Shown here piece after piece: positions 1 to 6,258 of a stretch of DNA of 6,336 nucleotides. The notes under the pieces are model-generated. The model had not been told where the DNA came from and did no database searches. It saw only the letters and a program-made list of their open reading frames with translations. Source of the DNA: Verrucomicrobia bacterium UBA4286. GTDB lineage: Bacteria; Verrucomicrobiota; Kiritimatiellia; RFP12; UBA1067. The stretch is taken from positions 676 to 7,011 of the forward strand of contig DGVK01000173.1 in NCBI GenBank assembly GCA_002395905.1, written 5' to 3'. A program made the translations under genes and the position numbers. How positions within the stretch are numbered: the first letter of the stretch is position 1; each line of letters starts with the position of its first letter.

Positions 1-2
1 CC

Positions 3-2168
3 TTCGTTCTTTCCATATTCACCGCGCGCGCGGGAACCGTTACCGCCGAGCCGGATGCGTTCCTCGACTACATCGAAACCACGCAGGATTCGAGCGACAG
101 CGCAAAGGTGACGCAATACATCGACACTGGCGTCAAGGCCGAAACCGGAATCAAGGCGAGGATGGACGCTGTTATCCTCTCCAATACGCGTAGCGATTCG
201 GCCATACTTGGCGCCCGCAAGGGTTCCGATTGCCGTTTTCTCATATTGCACAGCAACAACAAGAATGCCTTCGCGGCATACGGAAAGGGTAATTCTGGCA
301 AATGGAATGATACGGTCCCTCATCCCCTTGGCTTGCGTTTCGAGGAGGTTGCCGATTTTTCCGATGGAAAAGCCATCCAGATATACATCAATGGCGAACC
401 GCGTGTTTCACAAACACAACAGAGCACAATTCAGTCCGTCGCTGAAGATTCTGCAACCGGTTCGATTTCCGCAACATGGATGGACAATCTGACACTCTAT
501 CTTTTTGCCGCCAACAATGGAGGAACTGCAGCCTGGCCATGTCGCATCAAACTATATGAACTCAAGATCATGAAGAAGAACGCCGAGACTGGCAAGTTCG
601 ACCTTCTGCGCCACTATCTGCCATGCGTCAAGGGCGATCGTGCCGGACTCTACGACACGGTGAACGGAACGATTTCATACTCTTACGGCAGTGCCGATTT
701 TGTCGCCGGTCCTGTTCTCGACAAGCCGCTCGACTTCGTAGAATCCGTAAGAACTGTGAGCGGTGACAATGGCCAATTCTTCGACACTTTGGTTTGGGGC
801 AAGAGCGGCCTCAAGAGCGAGGTGGATGTTTCTGTGTGTGATTATGACGGCGACCATGCCATTCTTGCCAGTCGAGGCAATGATGGGACAACGAGCAATG
901 ACACGCGCTTCTACATGGCCTATCACTACCAAAAAGCCTTCCGCTTCGCCCACGGGACATTGCCTGCGAAAGCTAATATCAATGTCGTAACTCCCACGAA
1001 CAACGTCCTTTCTGATGTGCAAAACGATGTGCGATACCGCATAACGACAGACACGACCGTGGGAGCACAGTCATGCAAGGTGAGCCGGAACGGCGGCGAA
1101 CCGGTTGAAATCCTCAAGGCCGGCGTGAACTATGGTTCTGCATTTTCAACATACCTCGCCACAACAAACACGCTTTACCTTCTGGCCATCCACAAACATG
1201 ATGGATATCCCACATGTCCATCCTCTTGCGTACTTTACGGCGCAAAGATATGGGACGGCGATGAACTGCTGAGAGATTTTGTGCCTGTTGTAGCAACAAA
1301 CTCAGAGGGCGTTGCATACGCCGGGCTCTACGACCAGGTTGCAAAACGCGTCTATAAGCCTATGTTGGCGAACGTGAAGTCCAGAAAGGACAATCCGCTT
1401 GACCTCGACACATGGCAGGTGGGCGGGGTGACGAACTCGGTTCGCGATGCAATCAAGCCGACGACGCGACTTGAATACGTCGAATCGGACGGCGACTGGG
1501 ACTATATCGATCTTGGCGTTTCGGCGAAATCTGGTCTTGAACAGGACGTAACAATGGAATGGCTTGCTCTCGCGTATGAGCGAGGGCTTGTCGCCGCGCG
1601 CAGATATCTGTACGACGAGAAGCGATACAACCGACTTTACATGTATAGTTCATACAGCACTACGCAGCATGCCTTCCACTACAGCGACAGCCGATATGTC
1701 GCCAAGGATGGCGACACTGTCGTCCCGATTGAAAAGAACGTTCCCTACAAGGTTTCGACTCGCCTTGACACCAACGACCAGTACATCAAAGTATGGGCGA
1801 AGGAGAACGGCGAGTGGGTGAAGAAAGGCGAGCGCTTTACATCTGCGGCGACCAAGCCCGATCTCGGCAATGAGGTCGATGTTGACGCGTCCCTCTATCT
1901 TTTCGCAGGAAACGAGGCGAATGAAAACAACATCGCTCGTTTCCCTGTAAAGACCCGCGTCTATTCGCTCAAGCTGCGCAAGAAGCAGCAGGACGGGACT
2001 TATAAGCCCGTTCGCGATCTTGTGCCTGTTCGCGATCCTGTGACTGGCGGCGCGGCGCTGTGGGACAAGGTTACGGAAACCTACTTCCGCAACGGCGGCA
2101 AGTACATGCTCGCCGGCGGCGGCGAGGAGCGTCCGCTCGTGCAGGGCATGATGATCATTGTAAAGTAA
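3..2168 (+). CDS. Secreted protein with three tandem LamG/ConA-like modules (5' end missing)
   Basis: The reading frame is open to the left edge, so the true start lies upstream. The GTG at 108 is an internal valine, because the residues before it already belong to the first module. Counting from the first in-window codon (721 residues), residues 1-10 look like the end of a signal peptide (FVLSIFTARA, with cleavage likely after A-R-A). Three diverged modules of about 215 residues follow, at about 22-237, 244-456 and 490-706. Each opens with a [DL][FY][IV]E motif and an IDTG-like or related segment. Each closes with a 'LYLFA' strand, a 'LLRDFVPV'-type strand and a 'GLYD' turn. This pattern is typical of LamG/concanavalin-A-like jelly-roll domains found in surface and phage-associated proteins. 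No catalytic motif is seen, and the protein ends in MMIIVK without an obvious sorting signal. A role in binding glycans or as an adhesin is inferred; the true ligand is unknown. It is lower in GC than the genes downstream. Confidence 0.88.
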   Translation, partial: FVLSIFTARAGTVTAEPDAFLDYIETTQDSSDSAKVTQYIDTGVKAETGIKARMDAVILSNTRSDSAILGARKGSDCRFLILHSNNKNAFAAYGKGNSGKWNDTVPHPLGLRFEEVADFSDGKAIQIYINGEPRVSQTQQSTIQSVAEDSATGSISATWMDNLTLYLFAANNGGTAAWPCRIKLYELKIMKKNAETGKFDLLRHYLPCVKGDRAGLYDTVNGTISYSYGSADFVAGPVLDKPLDFVESVRTVSGDNGQFFDTLVWGKSGLKSEVDVSVCDYDGDHAILASRGNDGTTSNDTRFYMAYHYQKAFRFAHGTLPAKANINVVTPTNNVLSDVQNDVRYRITTDTTVGAQSCKVSRNGGEPVEILKAGVNYGSAFSTYLATTNTLYLLAIHKHDGYPTCPSSCVLYGAKIWDGDELLRDFVPVVATNSEGVAYAGLYDQVAKRVYKPMLANVKSRKDNPLDLDTWQVGGVTNSVRDAIKPTTRLEYVESDGDWDYIDLGVSAKSGLEQDVTMEWLALAYERGLVAARRYLYDEKRYNRLYMYSSYSTTQHAFHYSDSRYVAKDGDTVVPIEKNVPYKVSTRLDTNDQYIKVWAKENGEWVKKGERFTSAATKPDLGNEVDVDASLYLFAGNEANENNIARFPVKTRVYSLKLRKKQQDGTYKPVRDLVPVRDPVTGGAALWDKVTETYFRNGGKYMLAGGGEERPLVQGMMIIVK
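66..2114 (+). repeat. Threefold protein-level repeat (about 215 aa units)
   Basis: The three units lie at about 66-713, 732-1361 and 1470-2114. Matching landmarks are DYIE / DFVES / LEYVES at the start. The 'LYLFAANN', 'LYLLAIHK' and 'LYLFAGNE' strands fall about two thirds of the way through. Near the end come 'LLRHYLPC', 'LLRDFVPV' and 'PVRDLVPV', followed by 'AGLYD', 'AGLYD' and 'AALWD'. The units resemble each other in protein but not visibly in DNA, so the duplications are old or the units were recruited separately. Linkers share a 'D-[KN]-P-L-D' motif. Confidence 0.8.
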
Positions 2169-2205
2169 GCAGAAGTACAAACACAACAAAGGAGACGAAG
2201 GAACG

Positions 2206-3183
2206 ATGAAGAAGAGTTATCTGGCGGTTGGTTTCATGTTCGCGGCGGTCGCTGCGGCGACAGTCGGCTGCAAGTGCGAAAAGGTGTGCGGCGATGCATG
2301 CGAGACGGCGTGCGGCGCGGCGTGTGCGGTGAAGTGCGAGTGTGCTCCCGCGAAGCATGTCGTGCTCATCGGTGTCGACGGATGCGGCGCACGGTGGATT
2401 CCGTGGGATGTGATGCCGAACCTCAAGGCTCTTCGCGACGAAGGGCTTTACACGGTCGGCCGCTGCCACAGACCTACGGCGTCGGCCATCAACTGGAAGT
2501 CGGTCTTCAGCGGCGTTTCGCCAGAGATTCACGGCTTCACGAAGTGGAACAGCTCCTCGCCGTCGATTGAGCCGCCTGCGAGCGCATTCGACGCCGAGGG
2601 CCGCATGCCGTGCATATTCAGCGAGGTTCGCCGTCAGGCGCCCGGCGCGTACACGGTAAGCCTCTTCGCCTGGGACGGAATCGGCAACTGCCACAACACG
2701 AACACCGTGGACTTCGCCCGCTATTACGGCGGCAAGGGCGATGAATACCCCGTGCGCGACGCATCGGTCTTCGCGGAAGGCGCGCGCCAGCTCGCCAAGA
2801 AGCCGACGCTCATGCTGCTTTATCAGGGTGGCGTCGATCATGCGGGCCACTCGCACAACTGGGGAAGCCCCGAATACACCAACGCGCTCGCACAGGTCGA
2901 CGCGAACCTCGGCAAATTCATGACGGTGCTCAAGGGAACCGACATGTGGAAAGACACTGCCGTGATGTTCGTCGCCGACCATGGCGGCCTTGGCACTCAC
3001 CACGGCGGAGTGGAGGATATACGCGTTTTGGAGATTCCGTTCATTGTGAGCGGTCCGGCGGCGAAGGGGCTTCGCCTGCGCGAGCCCGCGATGCTCGAAG
3101 ATGTCGCGCCGACGATCGCGGCGCTTCTCGGCCTCGACGCGCCCGAGAGCTGGCGCGGCCGCGCGGCGGTGAACCTTCCATGA
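2206..3183 (+). CDS. Alkaline phosphatase superfamily phosphodiesterase lipoprotein (NPP-like)
   Basis: A 325-residue exported metal-dependent phosphodiesterase or phosphatase of the alkaline phosphatase / nucleotide pyrophosphatase fold. The start is supported by AAAGGAG at 2188-2194. Residues 1-21 form a signal peptide ending in T-V-G before Cys22, a slightly unusual lipobox, so a lipoprotein is likely. Residues 22-46 are a cysteine-rich spacer. The catalytic domain starts with VVLIGVDG, where Asp58 is a metal ligand. The probable nucleophile is Ser93 in R-P-T-A-S-A-I-N-W, at the place of the NPP threonine and ten residues before the SG of 'FSG'. Asp211 and His215 (VDHAGH), Asp258 and His259 (VADHGG) and His265/His266 complete a two-metal site. 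The sulfatase C-x-P-S-R signature is absent, which argues against a sulfatase. It is compact for the family, and the substrate cannot be read from sequence. It is followed 37 bp later by another phosphoesterase, so the two are probably in one operon. Confidence 0.9.
   Translation: MKKSYLAVGFMFAAVAAATVGCKCEKVCGDACETACGAACAVKCECAPAKHVVLIGVDGCGARWIPWDVMPNLKALRDEGLYTVGRCHRPTASAINWKSVFSGVSPEIHGFTKWNSSSPSIEPPASAFDAEGRMPCIFSEVRRQAPGAYTVSLFAWDGIGNCHNTNTVDFARYYGGKGDEYPVRDASVFAEGARQLAKKPTLMLLYQGGVDHAGHSHNWGSPEYTNALAQVDANLGKFMTVLKGTDMWKDTAVMFVADHGGLGTHHGGVEDIRVLEIPFIVSGPAAKGLRLREPAMLEDVAPTIAALLGLDAPESWRGRAAVNLP
2269..2343 (+). other. Cysteine comb: Cys every fourth residue after the lipobox
   Basis: Residues 22-46 of the phosphodiesterase lipoprotein contain eight cysteines, at 22, 24, 28, 32, 36, 40, 44 and 46. 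Six of them (24 to 44) are spaced exactly four residues apart. The DNA shows the same 12-base periodicity, with TGC or TGT at the start of each unit, which suggests growth by short tandem duplication. If helical, the cysteines would line one face. Cys22 would be the lipidated residue. The role is unknown; metal binding or disulfide cross-linking are possibilities. Confidence 0.85.
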
Positions 3184-3206
3184 CTTCCGGCGCAGCCAAT
3201 CACAGC

Positions 3207-3210
3207 AAGG
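3207..3210 (+). promoter_or_regulatory. Weak Shine-Dalgarno deciding the start at 3221
   Basis: AAGG lies 10 bases before ATG 3221 but only 1 base before the alternative GTG at 3212, so it favours the ATG. It is weaker than the sites of the neighbouring genes, which may mean this gene is translated less or partly by coupling. Confidence 0.5.
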
Positions 3211-3220
3211 TGTGAGTGCC

Positions 3221-4168
3221 ATGGCGGAGAATACTTCCAGAAGAGCTTTTCTTGCGGGGCTTGCCGCCGCCGGCGGAATGCTTGCGGGTCGGGCGGTGTC
3301 CGCGCCGGCGGCTGGCGGCTGTTCGAAGGCGATGGACCCGTGTCTTGCGGTATTCATTTCCGATCTGCATATCAACGGGTTGAAGGATGAGATTCCGACG
3401 CATCAGTACGAGGAGGCTTGCTTCAGGAACACCGTCGCGGCGATTCTCGCGCTCGATCCGCTACCTGCCAACGTCGTCTGCTTCGGGGACATAGCCTATC
3501 ACTGGGGCCAGCGCGAAGACTATGTGCTCGCTGCACGGCTGATGAAGCCGCTTGCGGATGCCGGCATAAGGCTTACTCTTGGCTTGGGCAACCATGACAG
3601 GAGGGACAGCTTTCTTGAAGTCTGGCCGGAGTATGCGAAGACTTCGCCTGTGCCGGGGCGCATCGTCTCGAAGCTGGAGCTGCCGCATGTCGACCTGCTT
3701 ATGCTAGACACGCTGAATGCGCTCGAAGTTGAGAAGTTCAAGAAGTCCAGGCCCGGCGAGATGGACGGCGCGCAGCGCGAGTGGCTTGCCGAGACGCTCA
3801 AGGCGTCGACAAAGCCGGTGCTGACGTGCGCGCACCACAAGCCGGGAGAAGACAAAGTCGCTCTCGCCGGGCTGCTGATGAAGTCCGGATCATGCCGGGG
3901 ATACATCCACGGGCACTGGCACAAATGGGCCAGGGACTTCTTCTACGCCGGGTGGAATCCGCAGCATGTGAAGCCGTATGTCGGGCTGCCGTCCACCGGA
4001 CACTGGGGTGACATCGGCTATGCGACGATGCGCACCTTCCCGGACCGCGTGGAGATCACGAACCACCAATGCGATTTCTTTTTCACTGGAGGACCCGGCG
4101 ACGCGCAGCCGATGCGCGCCGACGTTGTCAGGGAACTCGATGGACAGAAGGTGACTTTGAGAATCTAG
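3221..4168 (+). CDS. Tat-exported calcineurin-like metallophosphoesterase
   Basis: A 315-residue two-metal phosphoesterase of the calcineurin-like superfamily. The N-terminus carries a twin-arginine signal (S6-R7-R8-A9-F10-L11, then an alanine/glycine-rich segment to about residue 28, V-S-A). It would therefore be folded in the cytoplasm, probably with its metals, and then exported. Cys34 after A-G-G might alternatively be a lipidation site, but that is weak. The superfamily motifs appear in order: D48-x-H50 (SDLH), G89-D90, G123-N-H-D126, H205/H206 (CAHHKP) and G231-H-W-H234. All metal ligands appear intact, so it should be active. General likeness is to CpdA-type phosphodiesterases, but the substrate is not clear. 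ATG 3221 is preferred over GTG 3212 because AAGG at 3207-3210 is well spaced only for the ATG. It lies 37 bp after another phosphodiesterase and 45 bp before a GDPD. Confidence 0.9.
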   Translation: MAENTSRRAFLAGLAAAGGMLAGRAVSAPAAGGCSKAMDPCLAVFISDLHINGLKDEIPTHQYEEACFRNTVAAILALDPLPANVVCFGDIAYHWGQREDYVLAARLMKPLADAGIRLTLGLGNHDRRDSFLEVWPEYAKTSPVPGRIVSKLELPHVDLLMLDTLNALEVEKFKKSRPGEMDGAQREWLAETLKASTKPVLTCAHHKPGEDKVALAGLLMKSGSCRGYIHGHWHKWARDFFYAGWNPQHVKPYVGLPSTGHWGDIGYATMRTFPDRVEITNHQCDFFFTGGPGDAQPMRADVVRELDGQKVTLRI

Positions 4169-4171
4169 CGG

Positions 4172-4207
4172 ACGGATTTGAAAACGGATTTGCAAACGGA
4201 AAGGAAA
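4172..4207 (+). repeat. Three imperfect 12-bp tandem repeats ending in the GDPD ribosome site
   Basis: The units are ACGGATTTGAAA (4172-4183), ACGGATTTGCAA (4184-4195) and ACGGAAAGGAAA (4196-4207). The first two differ at one base. The third is changed so that it contains AAGGA, which serves as the Shine-Dalgarno site 8 bases before ATG 4214. The array fills most of the gap between the metallophosphoesterase and the GDPD gene. It starts four bases after the upstream stop codon. Confidence 0.75.
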
Positions 4208-4213
4208 CGACAC

Positions 4214-5134
4214 ATGAAACTGAAGGCATTGATGATCGTATGCGCGGCTCTGCCGTTCGCGGCGTGCGCCGGGCGCGGCGCGACGGACGCCGAACTGGAG
4301 ACGCTCAAACATTCGCTCATCCACAGAGGCGACGGCAAAGGGCGGCCCGACAACACGATGGAGGCGCTCCTTTACACGTGGGCCAAAGGCTACACGCCCG
4401 AGAGCGACATACGCTATACCAAAGACGGCATGATAGTCGCGTTCCACGACAATTCGCTGAAGGGGCGCAAGATAAGCGAATGGACGTGGGAGGAGCTTCG
4501 CGACGAAGACGTCGGGAGCTACCGCGGGGCGCAGTATGCGACGTGCAGGCCGCCGCTTTGGAAGACCATATTCACGGCGATGGAGGAGAATCCCGTGCGC
4601 AAGATGCATATCGACTGGAAGGACGTCCCGCCGGAGAAGGTAGCCGAGCTGGTGAAGGCGCACGGCCTCGAAAAGCAGTGCTGGTTCATCACGCGCGAAT
4701 ACGACCTCATCAAGCGCTACAAAGCGGCGCTCCCCGGAGGGCAGACGCTCAACTGGATGAATCTCGGCAACTGGAAGCGCATCGACTTTGAAAAGCCGGG
4801 CGAGCTGGAGAAGTGCGAGGCCCATATGATGGCGCTCTTCGAAAAGGCCGCGGCCGAAGGCTTCAAAGACATCGACAACGTCCAGCTTCACTGCCAGGTG
4901 AGGATCGACGGCGGGGGGCGGATGACGTTCTGCCCCCGGCCGGAGACGATGAAGCGGTGCGTCGAGCGTCTTCACGCGGCGGGCGTCGAGGCGTCGATGT
5001 GCGTATGGCAGGAAGAGGCCGCGAATCCCGAAGTGTATCTTTATCTGTGGGAGCTCGGGTTCGATTCGTTCGGCACCGACTACCCCGAGGCGCTTTACGC
5101 GGCGGTCGAGGTGATCAAGAGCCGCGGCAGATGA
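4214..5134 (+). CDS. Glycerophosphodiester phosphodiesterase lipoprotein (GDPD family)
   Basis: A 306-residue TIM-barrel GDPD that would hydrolyse glycerophosphodiesters to sn-glycerol-3-phosphate and an alcohol. Residues 1-17 form a signal peptide with F-A-A before Cys18, an atypical but plausible lipobox. The family's opening motif is H37-R38-G39, five residues, then P-D-N-T (usually P-E-N-T). Metal ligands E63-x-D65 and the second catalytic histidine H78-D79 follow. The next metal-binding strand reads HIDWKD, with Asp134 where a glutamate is usual. The C-terminus has the typical ending 'LWELGFDSFGTDYPEAL'. ATG 4214 was chosen because the longer frame would begin at a TTG (4178) inside a tandem repeat and would put a charged stretch before the signal peptide. 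AGGA at 4202-4205 fits ATG 4214. It sits 55 bp before a GpsA-like dehydrogenase, which could use its product. Confidence 0.92.
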   Translation: MKLKALMIVCAALPFAACAGRGATDAELETLKHSLIHRGDGKGRPDNTMEALLYTWAKGYTPESDIRYTKDGMIVAFHDNSLKGRKISEWTWEELRDEDVGSYRGAQYATCRPPLWKTIFTAMEENPVRKMHIDWKDVPPEKVAELVKAHGLEKQCWFITREYDLIKRYKAALPGGQTLNWMNLGNWKRIDFEKPGELEKCEAHMMALFEKAAAEGFKDIDNVQLHCQVRIDGGGRMTFCPRPETMKRCVERLHAAGVEASMCVWQEEAANPEVYLYLWELGFDSFGTDYPEALYAAVEVIKSRGR

Positions 5135-5175
5135 TTTAAACGGTTTCTGGCAACCGGAAGCCATGTAAAAGAAAC

Positions 5176-5182
5176 AAAGGAG
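5176..5182 (+). promoter_or_regulatory. Strong Shine-Dalgarno for the GpsA-like gene
   Basis: AAAGGAG lies 7 bases before ATG 5190, an ideal arrangement and the best ribosome site in the window. It supports ATG 5190 as the start, which also places the dinucleotide-binding glycine motif at the usual position near the N-terminus. Confidence 0.7.
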
Positions 5183-5189
5183 TAAGAGA

Positions 5190-6254
5190 ATGACAATCGT
5201 TATAATCGGTTCTGGAATGATGGGAAGCGCGCTCGCGTTCCCCGCGCGCGAGAACGGCAACACGGTGCGCCTCGTCGGTACGCCGCTCGACCGCGAGATA
5301 ATCGACGAGTGCCGCAGAACGGGGCGCCACCCGAAGTTCGCCAAGCACTTCCCCGAGGGCATCCCGCCTTTCCCGGAAGGGTGCGAGTACTATCAGATTG
5401 AAGAGATGGACGACGCGCTGAGAGGTGCGGACTTCGTGATCGGCGGCGTTTCGAGCTTCGGCGTCGACTGGTTCGGCGAAGAGGTCCTGCCGAGGCTCCC
5501 GCCGGATCTGCCCGTGCTCTCTGTCACAAAGGGTTTGATGGACACTACCGACGGCAGGCTTCTCACGTATCCTGCGGTGTGGGAGGAGCGTCTCGCCAAG
5601 AAGGGAATAAGCCGCACGATCTGCGCCATCGGCGGACCCTGCACGAGCTACGAGCTTGTCGCGCACGACCAGACAGAGGTCGCGTTCTGCGGCAGGAACA
5701 TGGATACGCTCAAGATGCTGAAGTCCGCCATGGCGACGAGCTATTACCACATCTCGCTCTCGACGGATGTCACGGGGATTGAAAGCGCGGTCGCGCTCAA
5801 GAACGGCTACGCGCTCGGCATCGCGCTAACGATCGGTCTGAACCAGAAGGCGTTTGGTCTCGACTCGGTGCTGCACTTCAACTCGCAGGCTGCCGTGTTC
5901 GGCCAGGCCGTAAAGGAGATGAAGAAGCTCCTCGACCTGCAGGGCGCGGGCACTCTTGAGAACCTGTGCGTCGGCGCGGGCGATCTTTACGTCACGGTCT
6001 ACGGCGGACGGACGCGCCTCGTCGGAATTCTCCTCGGCCGCGGCATGAACATCGACGAGGCGAAGACCGAGCTTAAGGGCGTCACGCTGGAGTCGCTCGT
6101 CGTCGCGGTGCGCGTCGCGCGCGCGGTGAAAACGCTCTGCGCGGCGGGCCGTCTCGAAGCGAAGGAGTTCCCGCTTCTCATGCACATCGACGAGATCCTT
6201 ACGGAGAAGAAGCCCGTCGACATCCCGTGGGAATCGTTCACGTTCGAGAGGTAG
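5190..6254 (+). CDS. gpsA: GpsA-like NAD(P)-dependent glycerol-3-phosphate dehydrogenase
   Basis: A 354-residue cytoplasmic dehydrogenase of the GpsA/GPD1 family, which interconverts glycerol-3-phosphate and dihydroxyacetone phosphate. The N-terminal Rossmann motif is G7-S-G9-M-M-G12. The 'SVTKGL' strand holds conserved Lys114, and 'ALKNG' holds Lys204, the usual catalytic lysine, with Asn205. Towards the C-terminus, GAGDLYVT is followed by Y-G-G-R274-T-R, where the arginine is expected to bind substrate phosphate. 'LKGVTLES' fits the family's E-G-V-x-T region. Two points differ from typical bacterial GpsA. The G-P-x-F-A-x-E-V-A motif is replaced by GPCTSYELVA, and the Y-G-G-R-x-R form is closer to eukaryotic GPD1. 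It may therefore be a paralogue with a shifted substrate or direction. There is no export signal, unlike the three hydrolases before it. It is slightly longer than common GpsA (about 330-340). Confidence 0.88.
   Translation: MTIVIIGSGMMGSALAFPARENGNTVRLVGTPLDREIIDECRRTGRHPKFAKHFPEGIPPFPEGCEYYQIEEMDDALRGADFVIGGVSSFGVDWFGEEVLPRLPPDLPVLSVTKGLMDTTDGRLLTYPAVWEERLAKKGISRTICAIGGPCTSYELVAHDQTEVAFCGRNMDTLKMLKSAMATSYYHISLSTDVTGIESAVALKNGYALGIALTIGLNQKAFGLDSVLHFNSQAAVFGQAVKEMKKLLDLQGAGTLENLCVGAGDLYVTVYGGRTRLVGILLGRGMNIDEAKTELKGVTLESLVVAVRVARAVKTLCAAGRLEAKEFPLLMHIDEILTEKKPVDIPWESFTFER
6246..6251 (+). promoter_or_regulatory. Shine-Dalgarno inside the end of the GpsA-like gene
   Basis: GAGAGG overlaps the last codons of the dehydrogenase gene and lies 7 bases before TTG 6259. 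It favours TTG 6259 over GTG 6268 (16 bases away) as the start of the next gene and suggests translational coupling. Confidence 0.45.
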
Positions 6255-6258
6255 CCGC

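Noticed and set aside
108..110. GTG as the start of the first gene
   Set aside because: The frame is open upstream and encodes a signal-peptide end and the beginning of the first module before this codon, so the gene starts outside the window.
2461..2520. Sulfatase identity for the alkaline-phosphatase-fold protein
   Set aside because: The sulfatase C-x-P-S-R modification motif is missing. A serine occupies the nucleophile place, as in phosphodiesterases. The nearby Cys87 is six residues too early.
2155..3375. A 406-codon open frame on the - strand
   Set aside because: It is antisense to the NPP-like phosphodiesterase, is low-complexity (Arg/Ala-rich), and has no family motif or ribosome site.
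4178..4180. TTG as a longer start for the GDPD gene
   Set aside because: It lies inside the 12-bp repeat, has no good ribosome site, and would add 12 mostly charged or polar residues before a clear signal peptide.
5141..5156. Possible terminator hairpin (CGGTT, 6-base loop, AACCG) after the GDPD gene
   Set aside because: The stem is only five pairs and is followed by GGAAGCC, not a T-run, so an intrinsic terminator is unlikely and the operon probably continues.
3890..5362. A 490-codon open frame on the - strand
   Set aside because: It runs opposite to two genes with clear family motifs and intact active sites and crosses their intergenic gap. Its product is arginine/leucine-rich with no recognisable motif, as expected from the reverse of high-GC coding DNA.
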